From contig NZ_CP039934.1 in assembly GCF_009792295.1 (NCBI RefSeq), forward strand, positions 3,678,501-3,742,500: DNA of 64,000 nucleotides, given 5' to 3'. The notes beneath the pieces were generated by a model. The model was not told the DNA's origin and ran no database searches. It was given only the letters and a program-made list of their open reading frames with translations. A program made the translations under genes and the position numbers. Shown here one piece after another: positions 7,253 to 17,223 of the stretch. The number at the start of each line of letters is the position of its first letter. Position 1 is the stretch's first letter. Origin of the DNA: Myroides fluvii (GTDB lineage Bacteria; Bacteroidota; Bacteroidia; Flavobacteriales; Flavobacteriaceae).

Positions 7253-8809
7253 ATGACAAGAGAACAAGAGCGTGACGAATTACACCGTGCCATATGGCAG
7301 ATTGCTAATGATTTAAGAGGAAGTGTTGATGGATGGGATTTTAAATCCTATGTTTTAGGGATTTTATTTTATCGTTTTATCTCAGAAAATTTAACAACAC
7401 ATATCAATAAAGCAGAATGGGAAACAGGGAATACTGATTTCGATTTCGCGAAACTTTCAGATGAAAATGCCGAATTTGGTAGAACAGATACCGTTTCTGA
7501 AAAAGGTTTTTTTATTCTCCCTTCCGAATTATTCCAAAACGTACAAAAAAATGCTGAGAACAATCCAAATTTAAATGTGGATTTACATCGCATTTTTAAA
7601 GATATCGAATCCTCAGCTAACGGCACCGAAAGTGAAGATGATTTAAAAGGACTGTTTGACGATGTGGATGTGAACAGCAACAAATTAGGAGGAACAGTTG
7701 AACAACGTAATACACGTTTAGCTAAAATACTAAACGCAATTGCTGGACTCAAACTAGGTGATTACCAAGATAATAATATTGATGCTTTCGGTGATGCTTA
7801 TGAGTACCTGATGACCATGTATGCTAGTAATGCAGGTAAATCAGGTGGTGAGTTTTTTACACCTCAGGAGGTTTCTGAGTTATTAGCTGAAATTACAGTT
7901 GTCGGTAAAACAGAAGTAAATAAAGTGTATGATCCTGCATGTGGTTCAGGTTCTTTGTTATTAAAGTTTGCCAAAGTATTGGGTAAAGACAATGTGCGCC
8001 AAGGCTTTTATGGTCAAGAAACCAATATTACAACCTATAACCTTTGTCGTATCAATATGTTTTTGCACGATATTAATTTCGAGAAATTTAATATCGCACA
8101 TGGCGATACCTTGATGGATCCAATGCATTGGGACGACGAACCGTTTGACGCCATTGTTTCTAATCCACCGTATTCTATTAAATGGGACGGTGATGCCAAT
8201 CCACTATTGATTAACGATCCTCGTTTTGCACCTGCTGGCGTTTTAGCTCCTAAATCTAAAGCTGATTTAGCGTTTACCATGCACATGCTTTCGTGGTTAG
8301 CAACTTCTGGAACGGCGGCTATTGTTGAATTTCCTGGGGTATTGTACCGTGGTGGTGCAGAACAAAAAATTCGTAAATACTTAATTGATAACAATTATGT
8401 TGATACAGTAATTCAATTACCGCCCGACTTATTCTTTGGTACAACCATAGCTACTTGTATTATCGTTTTAAAGAAAAGTAAAAAAGATAATGCAACCTTG
8501 TTTATTGATGCTTCTGCCGAATTTGTGCGTGGAGGAAATAAGAATAAATTATCGGACGACAACCGCAAAAAGATTTTAAATACATTTATTTCTCGAGAAA
8601 GTGTCGATCATTTTGCACGTTTAGTACAAAACAGTGAGATTGCAGAGAACGATTACAATATTGCTGTAAGTAGCTATGTAGAACAAGAAGATACTACAGA
8701 GAAAATAAACATTGTAGAATTAAATCAGCGCATTAAAGATATTGTAATAAAGCAACAAGAGTTACGCATGGCTATTGATGCTATTGTGAATGATTTAGAA
8801 AATAAATAA
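7253..8809 (+). CDS. hsdM: Type I restriction-modification DNA methyltransferase
   Basis: N6-adenine methyltransferase subunit of a type I R-M system, acting with HsdS to protect host DNA and with HsdR to restrict foreign DNA. The HsdM N-terminal helical domain is at about 8-150. The catalytic domain has FFTPQEV near residue 201, the AdoMet motif DPACGSGSLLL near 226 and the N6-adenine catalytic motif NPPYS near 304. Length (518) is normal. It leads the order hsdM-rhuM-hsdS-hsdR with 11 bp to the next gene, so it is the first gene of the operon. Confidence 0.97.
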   Translation: MTREQERDELHRAIWQIANDLRGSVDGWDFKSYVLGILFYRFISENLTTHINKAEWETGNTDFDFAKLSDENAEFGRTDTVSEKGFFILPSELFQNVQKNAENNPNLNVDLHRIFKDIESSANGTESEDDLKGLFDDVDVNSNKLGGTVEQRNTRLAKILNAIAGLKLGDYQDNNIDAFGDAYEYLMTMYASNAGKSGGEFFTPQEVSELLAEITVVGKTEVNKVYDPACGSGSLLLKFAKVLGKDNVRQGFYGQETNITTYNLCRINMFLHDINFEKFNIAHGDTLMDPMHWDDEPFDAIVSNPPYSIKWDGDANPLLINDPRFAPAGVLAPKSKADLAFTMHMLSWLATSGTAAIVEFPGVLYRGGAEQKIRKYLIDNNYVDTVIQLPPDLFFGTTIATCIIVLKKSKKDNATLFIDASAEFVRGGNKNKLSDDNRKKILNTFISRESVDHFARLVQNSEIAENDYNIAVSSYVEQEDTTEKINIVELNQRIKDIVIKQQELRMAIDAIVNDLENK

Positions 8810-8820
8810 AAGCTGAAGTT

Positions 8821-9843
8821 ATGAATAAAGAATTACAGTTTTTAATATACAATACACCACAGTTCAATACCAAGATTAATGTGGTGGTAAAGGACGAAAC
8901 CATTTGGCTTACACAAAAGGCGATGGCAGAGCTTTTTGATGTTAAGGTACCTGCAATCAGTAAGCATTTAAAAAACATTTTTGAAGAAGGCGAACTTGAC
9001 GAAGAACTGGTTATTTCCAAAATGGAAACAACCACTCCACATGGCGCTATTGCAGAAAAAACACAAACAAAAGAAACCAATTTCTATAATCTTGATGCGA
9101 TTATTTCTGTTGGTTATCGCGTAAATTCTTCAAAAGCAACTCAATTCCGTATTTGGGCAACCAATACTTTAAAAGAGTTTATAACCAAAGGTTTTGTCAT
9201 AGATGATGAACGTTTAAAACAAGGTAAAACGGCTTTTGGAAAAGATTATTTTCGTGAACTACTAGATAGAGTTCGCTCGATTCGTGCGAGTGAACGAAGA
9301 GTGTACCAGCAAATTACCGATATTTTTGCTGAGTGCAGTATCGATTATAATCCGCAATCAGAAATTACCAAGAACTTCTATGCTATGGTACAAAATAAAT
9401 TTCATTTTGCTATAACAGGCCATACAGCAGCCGAAATTATTTATAAAAAAGCTGATGCACAGAAGGAAAATATGGGCTTAATTACATGGAAAAATGCACC
9501 GGATGGGCGTATTTTAAAATTAGACACTTCGGTAGCTAAAAATTATCTGGAAGAAAAAGAAATTAAACAGCTTGAACGTACCGTAACCTCTTACTTTGAT
9601 TATATCGAAAATTTAATTGAGCGCGAAAACACCTTTACCATGGAAAGTTTAGCAAACAGTGTAGATAAGTTTTTAAATTTTAATGAATTTAAAGTATTGG
9701 AAGGTAAAGAAACAAAATCGCATAAACAAGCTATTGCTAAGGCAGAAAAAGAATACGACTGGTTTAACAAAACCCAAAAAATAGTCTCGGACTTTGACAA
9801 AGAAATTAAAAAACTAACCCAAAAAGGAAAAAATAATGAGTAA
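8821..9843 (+). CDS. RhuM-family protein inside hsd operon
   Basis: 340-residue RhuM (virulence RhuM) family protein, cytoplasmic, of unknown biochemical role. The N-terminal region reads as a DNA-binding-like domain (ETIWLTQKAMAELFDVKVPA, then ISKHLKNIFEEGEL); the middle contains the family block YRVNSSKATQFRIWATNTL. It overlaps hsdS by 8 bp and follows hsdM by 11 bp, so it is translated with the R-M subunits. RhuM genes are known to recur within type I R-M operons. A role in regulating or modulating the system is an inference from position. Confidence 0.9.
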   Translation: MNKELQFLIYNTPQFNTKINVVVKDETIWLTQKAMAELFDVKVPAISKHLKNIFEEGELDEELVISKMETTTPHGAIAEKTQTKETNFYNLDAIISVGYRVNSSKATQFRIWATNTLKEFITKGFVIDDERLKQGKTAFGKDYFRELLDRVRSIRASERRVYQQITDIFAECSIDYNPQSEITKNFYAMVQNKFHFAITGHTAAEIIYKKADAQKENMGLITWKNAPDGRILKLDTSVAKNYLEEKEIKQLERTVTSYFDYIENLIERENTFTMESLANSVDKFLNFNEFKVLEGKETKSHKQAIAKAEKEYDWFNKTQKIVSDFDKEIKKLTQKGKNNE

Positions 9844-11014
9844 GATAGAAAATTTGATTGCGCAGTATTGTCCTGATGGGGTGGAATATAAAAAGCTTGG
9901 TGAAATTTGTCAAAACATTTCTACAGGCAAGTTAAATGCAAATGCTATGGTCGAAAATGGTAGATATCCATTTTTCACTTGTGATTCTAAACCTTATAAA
10001 ATAGATGAATATAAATTTGATACCGAAGCTATTTTAGTTTCTGGAAATGGCAGTCAAGTGGGGCATGTCAACTATTATAAAGGAAGATTTAATGCATATC
10101 AAAGAACATACGTTTTAAGTGAATTTCTAGAAGTAAATATTTGGTATATCTATTTTTATTTTAAACAATATCTAAGAGAATATATATTTATACATTCTAA
10201 AAAAGGATCAATACCTTATATTACTCTTCCAATGTTGAAGAACTTTCGAATCCCGATTCCACCACTTCCTTTACAAAAAGAAATAGTACGCATTCTCGAC
10301 AAGTTTACTGAGCTGGAGGCTGAGCTGGAGGCTGAGCTGGAGGCGCGTACGCACCAATATGATTACTATCGTAATCAAATGCTTTCGTTTGAAGGAAAAA
10401 ATGTGGAGTGGAAAGCATTAGGGAATATTGGTGAGTTGGTAAGAGGTAACGGACTACCCAAAACGGATTTCACTGAAAGTGGCGTACCTGCTATTCATTA
10501 CGGTCAAATATATACTTATTATGGCATCTTTACTTCAAAAACAATTTCTTTTGTTTCTACAGAAACTGCAAAAAAACTACGAAAAGTTAATTGTGGAGAT
10601 GTTGTAATAACTAATACCAGTGAAAATTTAGAAGATGTAGGAAAAGCCGTTGTATATCTTGGAGATAAACAAGCTGTTACTGGCGGTCATGCTACGATTT
10701 TTAAACCTTCAAAAGATATCATAGGGAAATTCTTCGCCTATTTTACTCAAACAGCTCATTTTTCAAAACAAAAAAGAGTTTATGCAAAAGGTACAAAAGT
10801 TATTGATGTTTCAGCAAAAGATATGGCTAAAATATTAATTCCCATCCCACCAATAGAAGAACAAGAACGCATCGTATCTATTTTAGACAAATTTGATGCA
10901 TTAGTCAATGATATTTCTACAGGATTGCCAGCAGAGATACAAGCACGCAGACAACAATATGAGTATTATAGAGAAAAATTATTAACGTTTGAGCCAATAG
11001 CTGTGGCTCAGTAA
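9836..11014 (+). CDS. hsdS: Type I restriction-modification specificity subunit
   Basis: DNA-recognition subunit that determines the bipartite target of the HsdM/HsdR complex. Two target-recognition domains are visible: TRD1 from about residue 10 to 150, ending in the conserved FRIPIPPLPLQKEIVRILDK, and TRD2 from about 185 to 340, ending in IPIPPIEEQERIVSILDK. The central conserved helix carries three perfect tandem copies of a 4-residue LEAE-type unit (10309-10344), followed by HQYDYYRNQ; a matching helix closes the protein. Copy number of such a repeat sets TRD spacing in EcoR124-type enzymes. Confidence 0.95.
   Translation: MSKIENLIAQYCPDGVEYKKLGEICQNISTGKLNANAMVENGRYPFFTCDSKPYKIDEYKFDTEAILVSGNGSQVGHVNYYKGRFNAYQRTYVLSEFLEVNIWYIYFYFKQYLREYIFIHSKKGSIPYITLPMLKNFRIPIPPLPLQKEIVRILDKFTELEAELEAELEARTHQYDYYRNQMLSFEGKNVEWKALGNIGELVRGNGLPKTDFTESGVPAIHYGQIYTYYGIFTSKTISFVSTETAKKLRKVNCGDVVITNTSENLEDVGKAVVYLGDKQAVTGGHATIFKPSKDIIGKFFAYFTQTAHFSKQKRVYAKGTKVIDVSAKDMAKILIPIPPIEEQERIVSILDKFDALVNDISTGLPAEIQARRQQYEYYREKLLTFEPIAVAQ
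10309..10344 (+). repeat. 3 x 12-bp tandem repeat in hsdS spacer
   Basis: Three perfect, adjacent copies of TGAGCTGGAGGC, in frame, in the central spacer helix between the two target-recognition domains. Each unit adds four residues, about one helical turn. The composition is G-rich compared with the rest of the gene. Confidence 0.95.
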
Positions 11015-11029
11015 ATCGAATGTAAGCAT

Positions 11030-14000
11030 ATGGCAACCAATTATAACCTTATTTCGGAAAACTCAGAATCTACTGTCGTTTCAGAATACACTACCGAATA
11101 TAAAAGAGATGTAAAATATCAATCCGAAGCCGAATTAGAAAAAGCTTTTATTGAATTGCTTCAAAAGCAAGCCTATGAGTTTTTGCCTATTACAAGCAAT
11201 CAGCAATTGGTAGATAACCTGCGCGCACAGTTAGAAAAACTCAATGAGTATCAGTTTACAGAAAAAGAATGGAAACAATTTTTTGAAGGTAAACTGTCTA
11301 ACCCCAACAGCAATATCGAAGATAAAACCCGATTAATTCAAGAAGATTATATTCAGGCTTTAGAATGCGAAGATGGTTCGTTGCGCAATATTTATCTCAT
11401 TGATAAAAAGAATATTCACAACAATCTGCTTCAAGTCATCAATCAGTACGAAACAGCTGAAGGGAAACGTGCCAATCGCTATGATGTTACCGTTTTGGTC
11501 AATGGTTTGCCTATGGTGCATATCGAACTAAAAAAACGTGGTGTTTCGCTACAAGAAGCCTTTAACCAGATCAATCGTTATGAAAGGGAATCGTTTTGGG
11601 CAGATAGTGGTTTGTTTCAATTTGTACAGTTGTTTGTTATTTCAAATGGCACATTAACCAAGTATTATAGCAATACTACACGTTATACGCATTTAAAAGA
11701 AAAGGAGAGACAAGGTTCAAAGAAATCAAAAACTAGTAATAGCTACGAGTTTACTTCCTGGTGGGCAGATGGTAGTAATAACCCTATTTTAGATTTAATG
11801 GATTTTGGAAAAACCTTTTTTGCCAAACATTCTATTTTAAATATCATTACCAAATATTGTGTGTTTACTTCGGATAAGTTGTTGCTAGTCATGCGACCTT
11901 ATCAAATTGTAGCAACCGAACGCATTTTACTGAAAATCAATGTTTCTAATAACTATAAAAAATATGGAACCATTGATGCAGGCGGATACATATGGCACAC
12001 AACAGGTTCAGGAAAAACCTTAACTTCCTTCAAAACGGCACAGTTAGCAAGTAAATTGCCTTTTATTGAAAAAGTAATCTTTGTAGTTGATCGCAAAGAT
12101 TTGGATTACCAGACAATGAAAGAATATGATAAGTTTGAAAGAGGTGCGGCTAATAGTAACACCAATACAGCAGTCCTAAAGAAACAATTAGATGATCCGA
12201 ATGCAAGGATTATTATTACAACAATTCAAAAGCTGTCGATTTTAATTAAGAAACAGAAAAATCATCGTATTTATGGCAAACCTGTCGTCTTTATATTTGA
12301 TGAGTGCCACCGATCACAATTTGGTGATATGCACGAATCGATTACCAATGCATTTAAGAAATACTTTCTCTTTGGTTTTACAGGAACACCTATTTTTGCA
12401 AAAAATTCGAACAGCGGAGGAAAACCACATTTAAAAACGACCGTTCAGGCGTTTGGTTGTTATGGACACGGCAATCCAATAAATTGTCCTGAAACCAGTC
12501 ATCAATCGGCTATTCATACCTATACGATTGTTGATGCAATATCCGATAAAAATGTATTGCCTTTCCGAGTAGATTATATCCGTACAATAAAAGAAAAAGA
12601 AGACATAACAGACCAAAAAGTTAGAGATATTGATCGCGAAAAAATTCTATTATCACCTCAATACATCGCTAATAATGTAGGCTATATTCTAGAACATTTC
12701 GATCAAAAAACAATGCGCAACTCTAAGCCGTATTACATGACTACACTTGCCAACGTGCATGAAGTGTCGTCGGCAAAAGATCGCAACAAGATCGAAGAAA
12801 TCAAGGAAAAAATAAGGCTGAGCGGATTTAATTCCATCTTTGCGGTTTCTTCTATTGATGCTGCTAAGTTGTATTATGAAGAGTTTAAACGTCAGCAAAA
12901 AGAAGTCCCAGAATTACGCAAATTAAAAATCGCTACGATATTCAGCTTTGGACAAAATGATGCGGAAGAAGATGGTGTTGAAGATGAAAATTCAGAATCA
13001 ACAGAAGGGTTGAGTGCATCGCATCGTGATTTCTTAGATCATGCTATCATCGATTATAATTTGGAATTTAAAACCAATTATGATACATCATCAGATAAAT
13101 TTCAAAACTATTACAAAGATGTTTCGCTACGCATGAAGAATCGAGAAATCGATTTGCTAATTGTAGTAAATATGTTTTTAACTGGTTTTGATGCGACTAC
13201 TTTGAATACACTTTGGGTGGATAAGAACTTGCGTATGCACGGTTTATTACAAGCTTTTTCAAGAACCAATCGAATTCTAAATTCTATTAAGACTTTTGGA
13301 AATATCGTTTGTTTCCGAAACTTGGAAGAGAATACCAACGAAGCTTTAGCACTTTTTGGAAATAGAGATGCTGGTGGAATTGTATTGCTGAAAACCTTTG
13401 ATGAATATTATTACGGTTATAATGATGGCAAAAAAGATATTAAAGGTTATGAAGAATTAGCTCAAGAACTATTGGAAAGATTTCCAATAGGTGTACATAT
13501 TCTTGGAGAGGAAGCTCAAAAAGAGTTTATTCGGCTATATGGAGCTCTTTTAAAACTGAAAAACATTCTGAATTCTTTTGATGATTTTGCTGGAAAAGAA
13601 ATTCTATCAGACCGAGATTTTCAAGATTACCACAGTATGTACATCGAATTGTACAATCAATTTAGAGGTCAAAGCGGTGGCGATCGTGAAAATGTAGTAG
13701 ACGATATTGAATTCGAAATGGAGTTGATTAAACAGGTAGAAATCAATATCGACTATATCCTGATGCTTATCCGTAAATACTACGAAAGTAATATGAAGGA
13801 CAAAGAGATTATCGTCAATATTCAAAAGGCTATCGACTCTAGTATTGATTTGAGAAACAAAAAAGAGTTAATTGAAAAGTTTGTCGATTCGCTAACACCA
13901 TCATCTAATGTAGATGAAGACTGGCAGAACTATGTAAAAGAACAAAAAGAAGCTGAACTAAATAAGATCATTGCAGAAGAAGGCTTAAAAGAAGAAGAAA

Positions 14001-14179
14001 CCAAAACCTTCGTTGATAATTCTTTCAAGAATGGTGAAATACAATCTGCAGGAACTTCATTTGCAGGCATCCTCCCTCCTGTTTCTAGATTCTCCCCGAC
14101 AGGTGATTTAGCTAAGAAAAAGGAAACGGTATTGGAGAAATTGAAAGCTTATTTCGATCGTTTTTTTAATATAAGTTAA
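11030..14179 (+). CDS. hsdR: Type I restriction endonuclease, motor subunit
   Basis: ATP-dependent translocase and nuclease of the type I system. The N-terminal PD-(D/E)XK nuclease has Asp near 151 (YDVTVLVNG) and the ELK triad near 165. The SF2 motor shows Walker A TGSGKT near 326, Walker B DECH near 423, motif III FTGTPIF and motif VI QAFSRTNRI near 740. The C-terminal helical part (about 870-1049) is the HsdM/HsdS-binding region by family analogy. Length (1049) is normal and no key motif is missing, so the enzyme looks intact. The gene lies 15 bp after hsdS and ends before two hairpins. Confidence 0.96.
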   Translation: MATNYNLISENSESTVVSEYTTEYKRDVKYQSEAELEKAFIELLQKQAYEFLPITSNQQLVDNLRAQLEKLNEYQFTEKEWKQFFEGKLSNPNSNIEDKTRLIQEDYIQALECEDGSLRNIYLIDKKNIHNNLLQVINQYETAEGKRANRYDVTVLVNGLPMVHIELKKRGVSLQEAFNQINRYERESFWADSGLFQFVQLFVISNGTLTKYYSNTTRYTHLKEKERQGSKKSKTSNSYEFTSWWADGSNNPILDLMDFGKTFFAKHSILNIITKYCVFTSDKLLLVMRPYQIVATERILLKINVSNNYKKYGTIDAGGYIWHTTGSGKTLTSFKTAQLASKLPFIEKVIFVVDRKDLDYQTMKEYDKFERGAANSNTNTAVLKKQLDDPNARIIITTIQKLSILIKKQKNHRIYGKPVVFIFDECHRSQFGDMHESITNAFKKYFLFGFTGTPIFAKNSNSGGKPHLKTTVQAFGCYGHGNPINCPETSHQSAIHTYTIVDAISDKNVLPFRVDYIRTIKEKEDITDQKVRDIDREKILLSPQYIANNVGYILEHFDQKTMRNSKPYYMTTLANVHEVSSAKDRNKIEEIKEKIRLSGFNSIFAVSSIDAAKLYYEEFKRQQKEVPELRKLKIATIFSFGQNDAEEDGVEDENSESTEGLSASHRDFLDHAIIDYNLEFKTNYDTSSDKFQNYYKDVSLRMKNREIDLLIVVNMFLTGFDATTLNTLWVDKNLRMHGLLQAFSRTNRILNSIKTFGNIVCFRNLEENTNEALALFGNRDAGGIVLLKTFDEYYYGYNDGKKDIKGYEELAQELLERFPIGVHILGEEAQKEFIRLYGALLKLKNILNSFDDFAGKEILSDRDFQDYHSMYIELYNQFRGQSGGDRENVVDDIEFEMELIKQVEINIDYILMLIRKYYESNMKDKEIIVNIQKAIDSSIDLRNKKELIEKFVDSLTPSSNVDEDWQNYVKEQKEAELNKIIAEEGLKEEETKTFVDNSFKNGEIQSAGTSFAGILPPVSRFSPTGDLAKKKETVLEKLKAYFDRFFNIS

Positions 14180-14207
14180 AGGAAAATCATTAATAAAATG
14201 AGACTTT

Positions 14208-14232
14208 AAGTGATCGAAAAAATCACTTTTTA
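14208..14232 (+). terminator. Hairpin after hsdR
   Basis: AAGTGAT (14208-14214) pairs with ATCACTT (14222-14228), followed by a short T-run; 29 bp after the hsdR stop. Confidence 0.55.
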
Positions 14233-14264
14233 CCATTATTCAAATATAACTTATCATAATTTAC

Positions 14265-14290
14265 AGCCTTCGAATTGAAGGCTTTTTTCT
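14265..14290 (+). terminator. Rho-independent terminator of hsd operon
   Basis: AGCCTTC (14265-14271) pairs with GAAGGCT (14277-14283) and is followed directly by a T-rich tract (six T, C, five T). A strong intrinsic terminator for the hsd operon. Confidence 0.85.
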
Positions 14291-14392
14291 TTTTATACTC
14301 AGAATTATATACGCTTCACATTTTTCTTTTAGTTTCTTATGTTTTGTTTTGATATTTTTACGTTAAAATATATCACTTTACTTAACAAAAAC

Positions 14393-15091
14393 ATGTATAA
14401 AAATTTAGACGAATTAATTGAAAAATACAAATCAATTACCAGTAATAACTCTCATTTAACTAATAATATTCAAGAAATCATACAGAGAGGAATAACTTTT
14501 CAGTATGATGAAAACGAAACAGACGCAAATCTTCTTTTTCTTGGAATGAATCCTTCATTTGGAGGAGATGTAATTGATGGAATATTTCCTTGGACAAAAG
14601 AGTTTTCTAAAGATTTAAATTATTTCAAACCCTTTTTCAGTATTGAAGAACAGTTAAAGAATGAGTATCAAATAGACTTAAAGTGGACTCATTTTGATCT
14701 TTTTGTTTTCAGGGAAACGAAGCAAGCTCGAATCGAAAATATTTTTATGAGCAATGAAGAAGGGCGTGTTTTTCTTTTTCAACAGCTTGAGGTTCTAAAA
14801 GAAAGGCTATTACGTACAAAACCAAAAGTAATTGTGGCAAGTAATGCTTTGATAAGAACCTTTTTAGGTATGAATAGACACCATGATAAAAATGGTAATG
14901 AAGTTGGTGTTTGGTTAGGAGACTGGATCAAATTTGAGTTTGATAAAACTATCGGAACACATGTTATATCTGAGCCTATAGAATTAAAGGGAACTAAGAT
15001 TTTCTTTACAAGTATGCTTAGTGGACAGAGAGCCTTAGATTTAGGCACAAGAGAGCGTTTGGTATGGCATATTGCAGAAGTGTTGAAGTAA
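14393..15091 (+). CDS. Possible uracil-DNA-glycosylase-fold protein
   Basis: 232-residue cytoplasmic protein. After an N-terminal helix region comes a beta-strand with LLFLGMNPSFGG near residue 55, which resembles the GxNPx motif of the uracil-DNA glycosylase superfamily (as in MUG-type enzymes), then a Pro/Trp/Phe-rich region, a KPKVIVASNALIRTF strand-helix near 145, and a late FFTSMLSGQ near 208 where the superfamily has its second motif (usually His-Pro-Ser). The fold call is tentative. ATG 14393 is chosen over the in-frame ATG 14339, whose extra residues read as random hydrophobic leader. It sits alone between the type I and McrBC loci. Confidence 0.6.
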   Translation: MYKNLDELIEKYKSITSNNSHLTNNIQEIIQRGITFQYDENETDANLLFLGMNPSFGGDVIDGIFPWTKEFSKDLNYFKPFFSIEEQLKNEYQIDLKWTHFDLFVFRETKQARIENIFMSNEEGRVFLFQQLEVLKERLLRTKPKVIVASNALIRTFLGMNRHHDKNGNEVGVWLGDWIKFEFDKTIGTHVISEPIELKGTKIFFTSMLSGQRALDLGTRERLVWHIAEVLK

Positions 15092-15163
15092 ACTTTTCAA
15101 CTTTTTATAAGAATCAATTGTGTGAATCTATCAACATAAATGAAATTTTAATAAGAATCGATA

Positions 15164-17221
15164 ATGGAAGAATTAGAGAAAAAAGCATGGAAAGAAGCAT
15201 TGGAATATGCCTTTGAACAAGCTGATAAAAATCCTTGGGACAAGAGTCAAAATTATAGAGATTATGCGATAGAGCATGCAGGTAAATTATATCCGAATAA
15301 AATTATCTATAATTATGCTTTAGATTTTCTTTCAACTAATTATCAAACCATTTATGACAATGAAAACAAAAATAATCCTGGTGTTGGAAAAAAGATGAAT
15401 ACTTACTTGGAAAGCAAAGGAGCTAATGCAATAACTCTAAATCAAGCGATGGACTCTAATGTGAATTATTGGCTCTATCAACCTGGTGAAAATGCACGTC
15501 TTTGGAATGAATTTTATGAGAAATCTATTATTGGACTAGGCTGGGATGATTTAGGAGATTTATCATTATATATATCAAAAGACGATATTGTTAAAGAACT
15601 CCAAGCGATATACCAAACAGAATCTTCTAAAAAGAATGATGCAACAGCCAATTGGGATTTTTGCCAAAACATGCAAATTGGCGATATTGTACTAATAAAG
15701 AAAGGCAAGCGAAAACTTTTAGGATATGGTGAAGTTATATCTGATTATATTTTCGATGCTGAACGTGAAGAATATGCGAGTATCAGAAATGTAAAATGGA
15801 TCAAAAAAGGTGAATGGGATATAGATTTCGATTTAGTTTTAAAAACACTAACGATAATAACAGATTATGACTCTGATGTTTTAAAAGGACAAAAATACTA
15901 TCAATACCTACTATCAATCATGAATGGCAATATAAACAGAGTGAATTCTGAGCGAATAAACCTCATAAACTATAAGAAACAAATCATTCTCCAAGGTCCT
16001 CCAGGCACTGGGAAAACAAGAGAAGCCAAATTGATAGCTATAGAAATGCTGAACTTGCAAGATGTAAAAGACTTAGAAGGGAACGATCAATTTAAATTAA
16101 TACAGTTTCACCCTAGTTACACCTACGAAGATTTTGTAAGGGGAATTGTCTCCAAACCTAACGAAGATGGAGATGGAATTATTTATGAAGCTGAAAATAA
16201 ATTATTAGCTGACTTTGCTCAAAAAGCATTAGATAATTATTTTGAATCTAATAAAATAAATGTAGTTATTCATGAAGACAGTTCAATCTTTGAGGCCTTT
16301 ATTGAAAATATTAAAGATGAGCTAGCGCAAAACGAACATCATAAATATGATATAACTGAAGCTGTTTATCTTTTTTCAGCAGACGAAACACGTTTTAAAT
16401 ATAAAGGGGATAATTGGGTTGCACATAGTAAGGGATTAAATATGAAATTTTCTGAATTAAAGAAAATTATTGATTCAGGAGCAACCGAACGTCAAGATAT
16501 TAAGAAAATGACAGATGTTGAAGAATTAACTCGTCAGCATGCAACTTATTTTATTAAGATTGTTGAAAAATATTATACTTTCAAACAAACATTTAAAGAC
16601 TCCATTCCATTTCAACATCGTACTGAATTAAAGAACTATGTGTTAATTATTGATGAAATCAATCGAGCTAACCTTTCCTCTGTCTTAGGTGAATTAATTT
16701 ATGCTTTAGAATATCGTGGAGAAGCGGTTGAGAGTATGTATGCAGTTGATAATGATAACAAATTAGTATTACCTCCAAACCTTTACATTATTGGTACCAT
16801 GAATACAGCCGATCGTTCGGTTGGTCATATCGATTATGCCATTCGCAGAAGGTTTGCTTTTGTGGATGTACTGCCAAAAAACTTAACTTCGGAATTAGGA
16901 AATCGTTTTGAACTAGCGAAGTTTGCGAAAGTTGCTTCGTTATTTGTTAAGGATTATAACTCTGAAATAGATTATAATAATGATGCTACTGTAATTGAAA
17001 GATCGGAACATTTAACTCATGATTTTGATCCTAAGGATGTGTGGCTTGGTCATTCTTACTTCATGAAACAATATAATAAAGATGTTAACAGAGATGAAAT
17101 AGAAGAAAATTCGATTGATTTTAACCTAAGAATAAAATATGAAATTAAACCAATTCTAGAAGAATATATCAAAGATGGTATATTAAAAGAAACGGCAAGA
17201 GAGATCATTAATTCTTTATAA
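15164..17221 (+). CDS. mcrB: McrB-type AAA+ restriction GTPase with EVE-like domain
   Basis: Motor subunit of a modification-dependent restriction system. The N-terminal part (1-95) is helical; residues about 98-225 read as an EVE/PUA-like modified-base reader (NYWLYQPGENARLW, IGLGWDDLGDLS, MQIGDIVLIKKG). The AAA+ core carries Walker A GPPGTGKT at 278-285, Walker B VLIIDEINRAN near 494 and the McrB-typical MNTADRS near 545, followed by an Arg-rich IRRRF. Length 685 fits fused reader-McrB proteins. mcrC begins two bases after its stop, so the pair is translationally coupled. Family call is firm; the modified base recognised is unknown. Confidence 0.92.
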   Translation: MEELEKKAWKEALEYAFEQADKNPWDKSQNYRDYAIEHAGKLYPNKIIYNYALDFLSTNYQTIYDNENKNNPGVGKKMNTYLESKGANAITLNQAMDSNVNYWLYQPGENARLWNEFYEKSIIGLGWDDLGDLSLYISKDDIVKELQAIYQTESSKKNDATANWDFCQNMQIGDIVLIKKGKRKLLGYGEVISDYIFDAEREEYASIRNVKWIKKGEWDIDFDLVLKTLTIITDYDSDVLKGQKYYQYLLSIMNGNINRVNSERINLINYKKQIILQGPPGTGKTREAKLIAIEMLNLQDVKDLEGNDQFKLIQFHPSYTYEDFVRGIVSKPNEDGDGIIYEAENKLLADFAQKALDNYFESNKINVVIHEDSSIFEAFIENIKDELAQNEHHKYDITEAVYLFSADETRFKYKGDNWVAHSKGLNMKFSELKKIIDSGATERQDIKKMTDVEELTRQHATYFIKIVEKYYTFKQTFKDSIPFQHRTELKNYVLIIDEINRANLSSVLGELIYALEYRGEAVESMYAVDNDNKLVLPPNLYIIGTMNTADRSVGHIDYAIRRRFAFVDVLPKNLTSELGNRFELAKFAKVASLFVKDYNSEIDYNNDATVIERSEHLTHDFDPKDVWLGHSYFMKQYNKDVNRDEIEENSIDFNLRIKYEIKPILEEYIKDGILKETAREIINSL

Positions 17222-17223
17222 GT

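Noticed and set aside
8035..8394. Long antisense frames inside hsdM, hsdR and other large genes
   Set aside because: They are complements of genes with full conserved motifs and show no independent signals.
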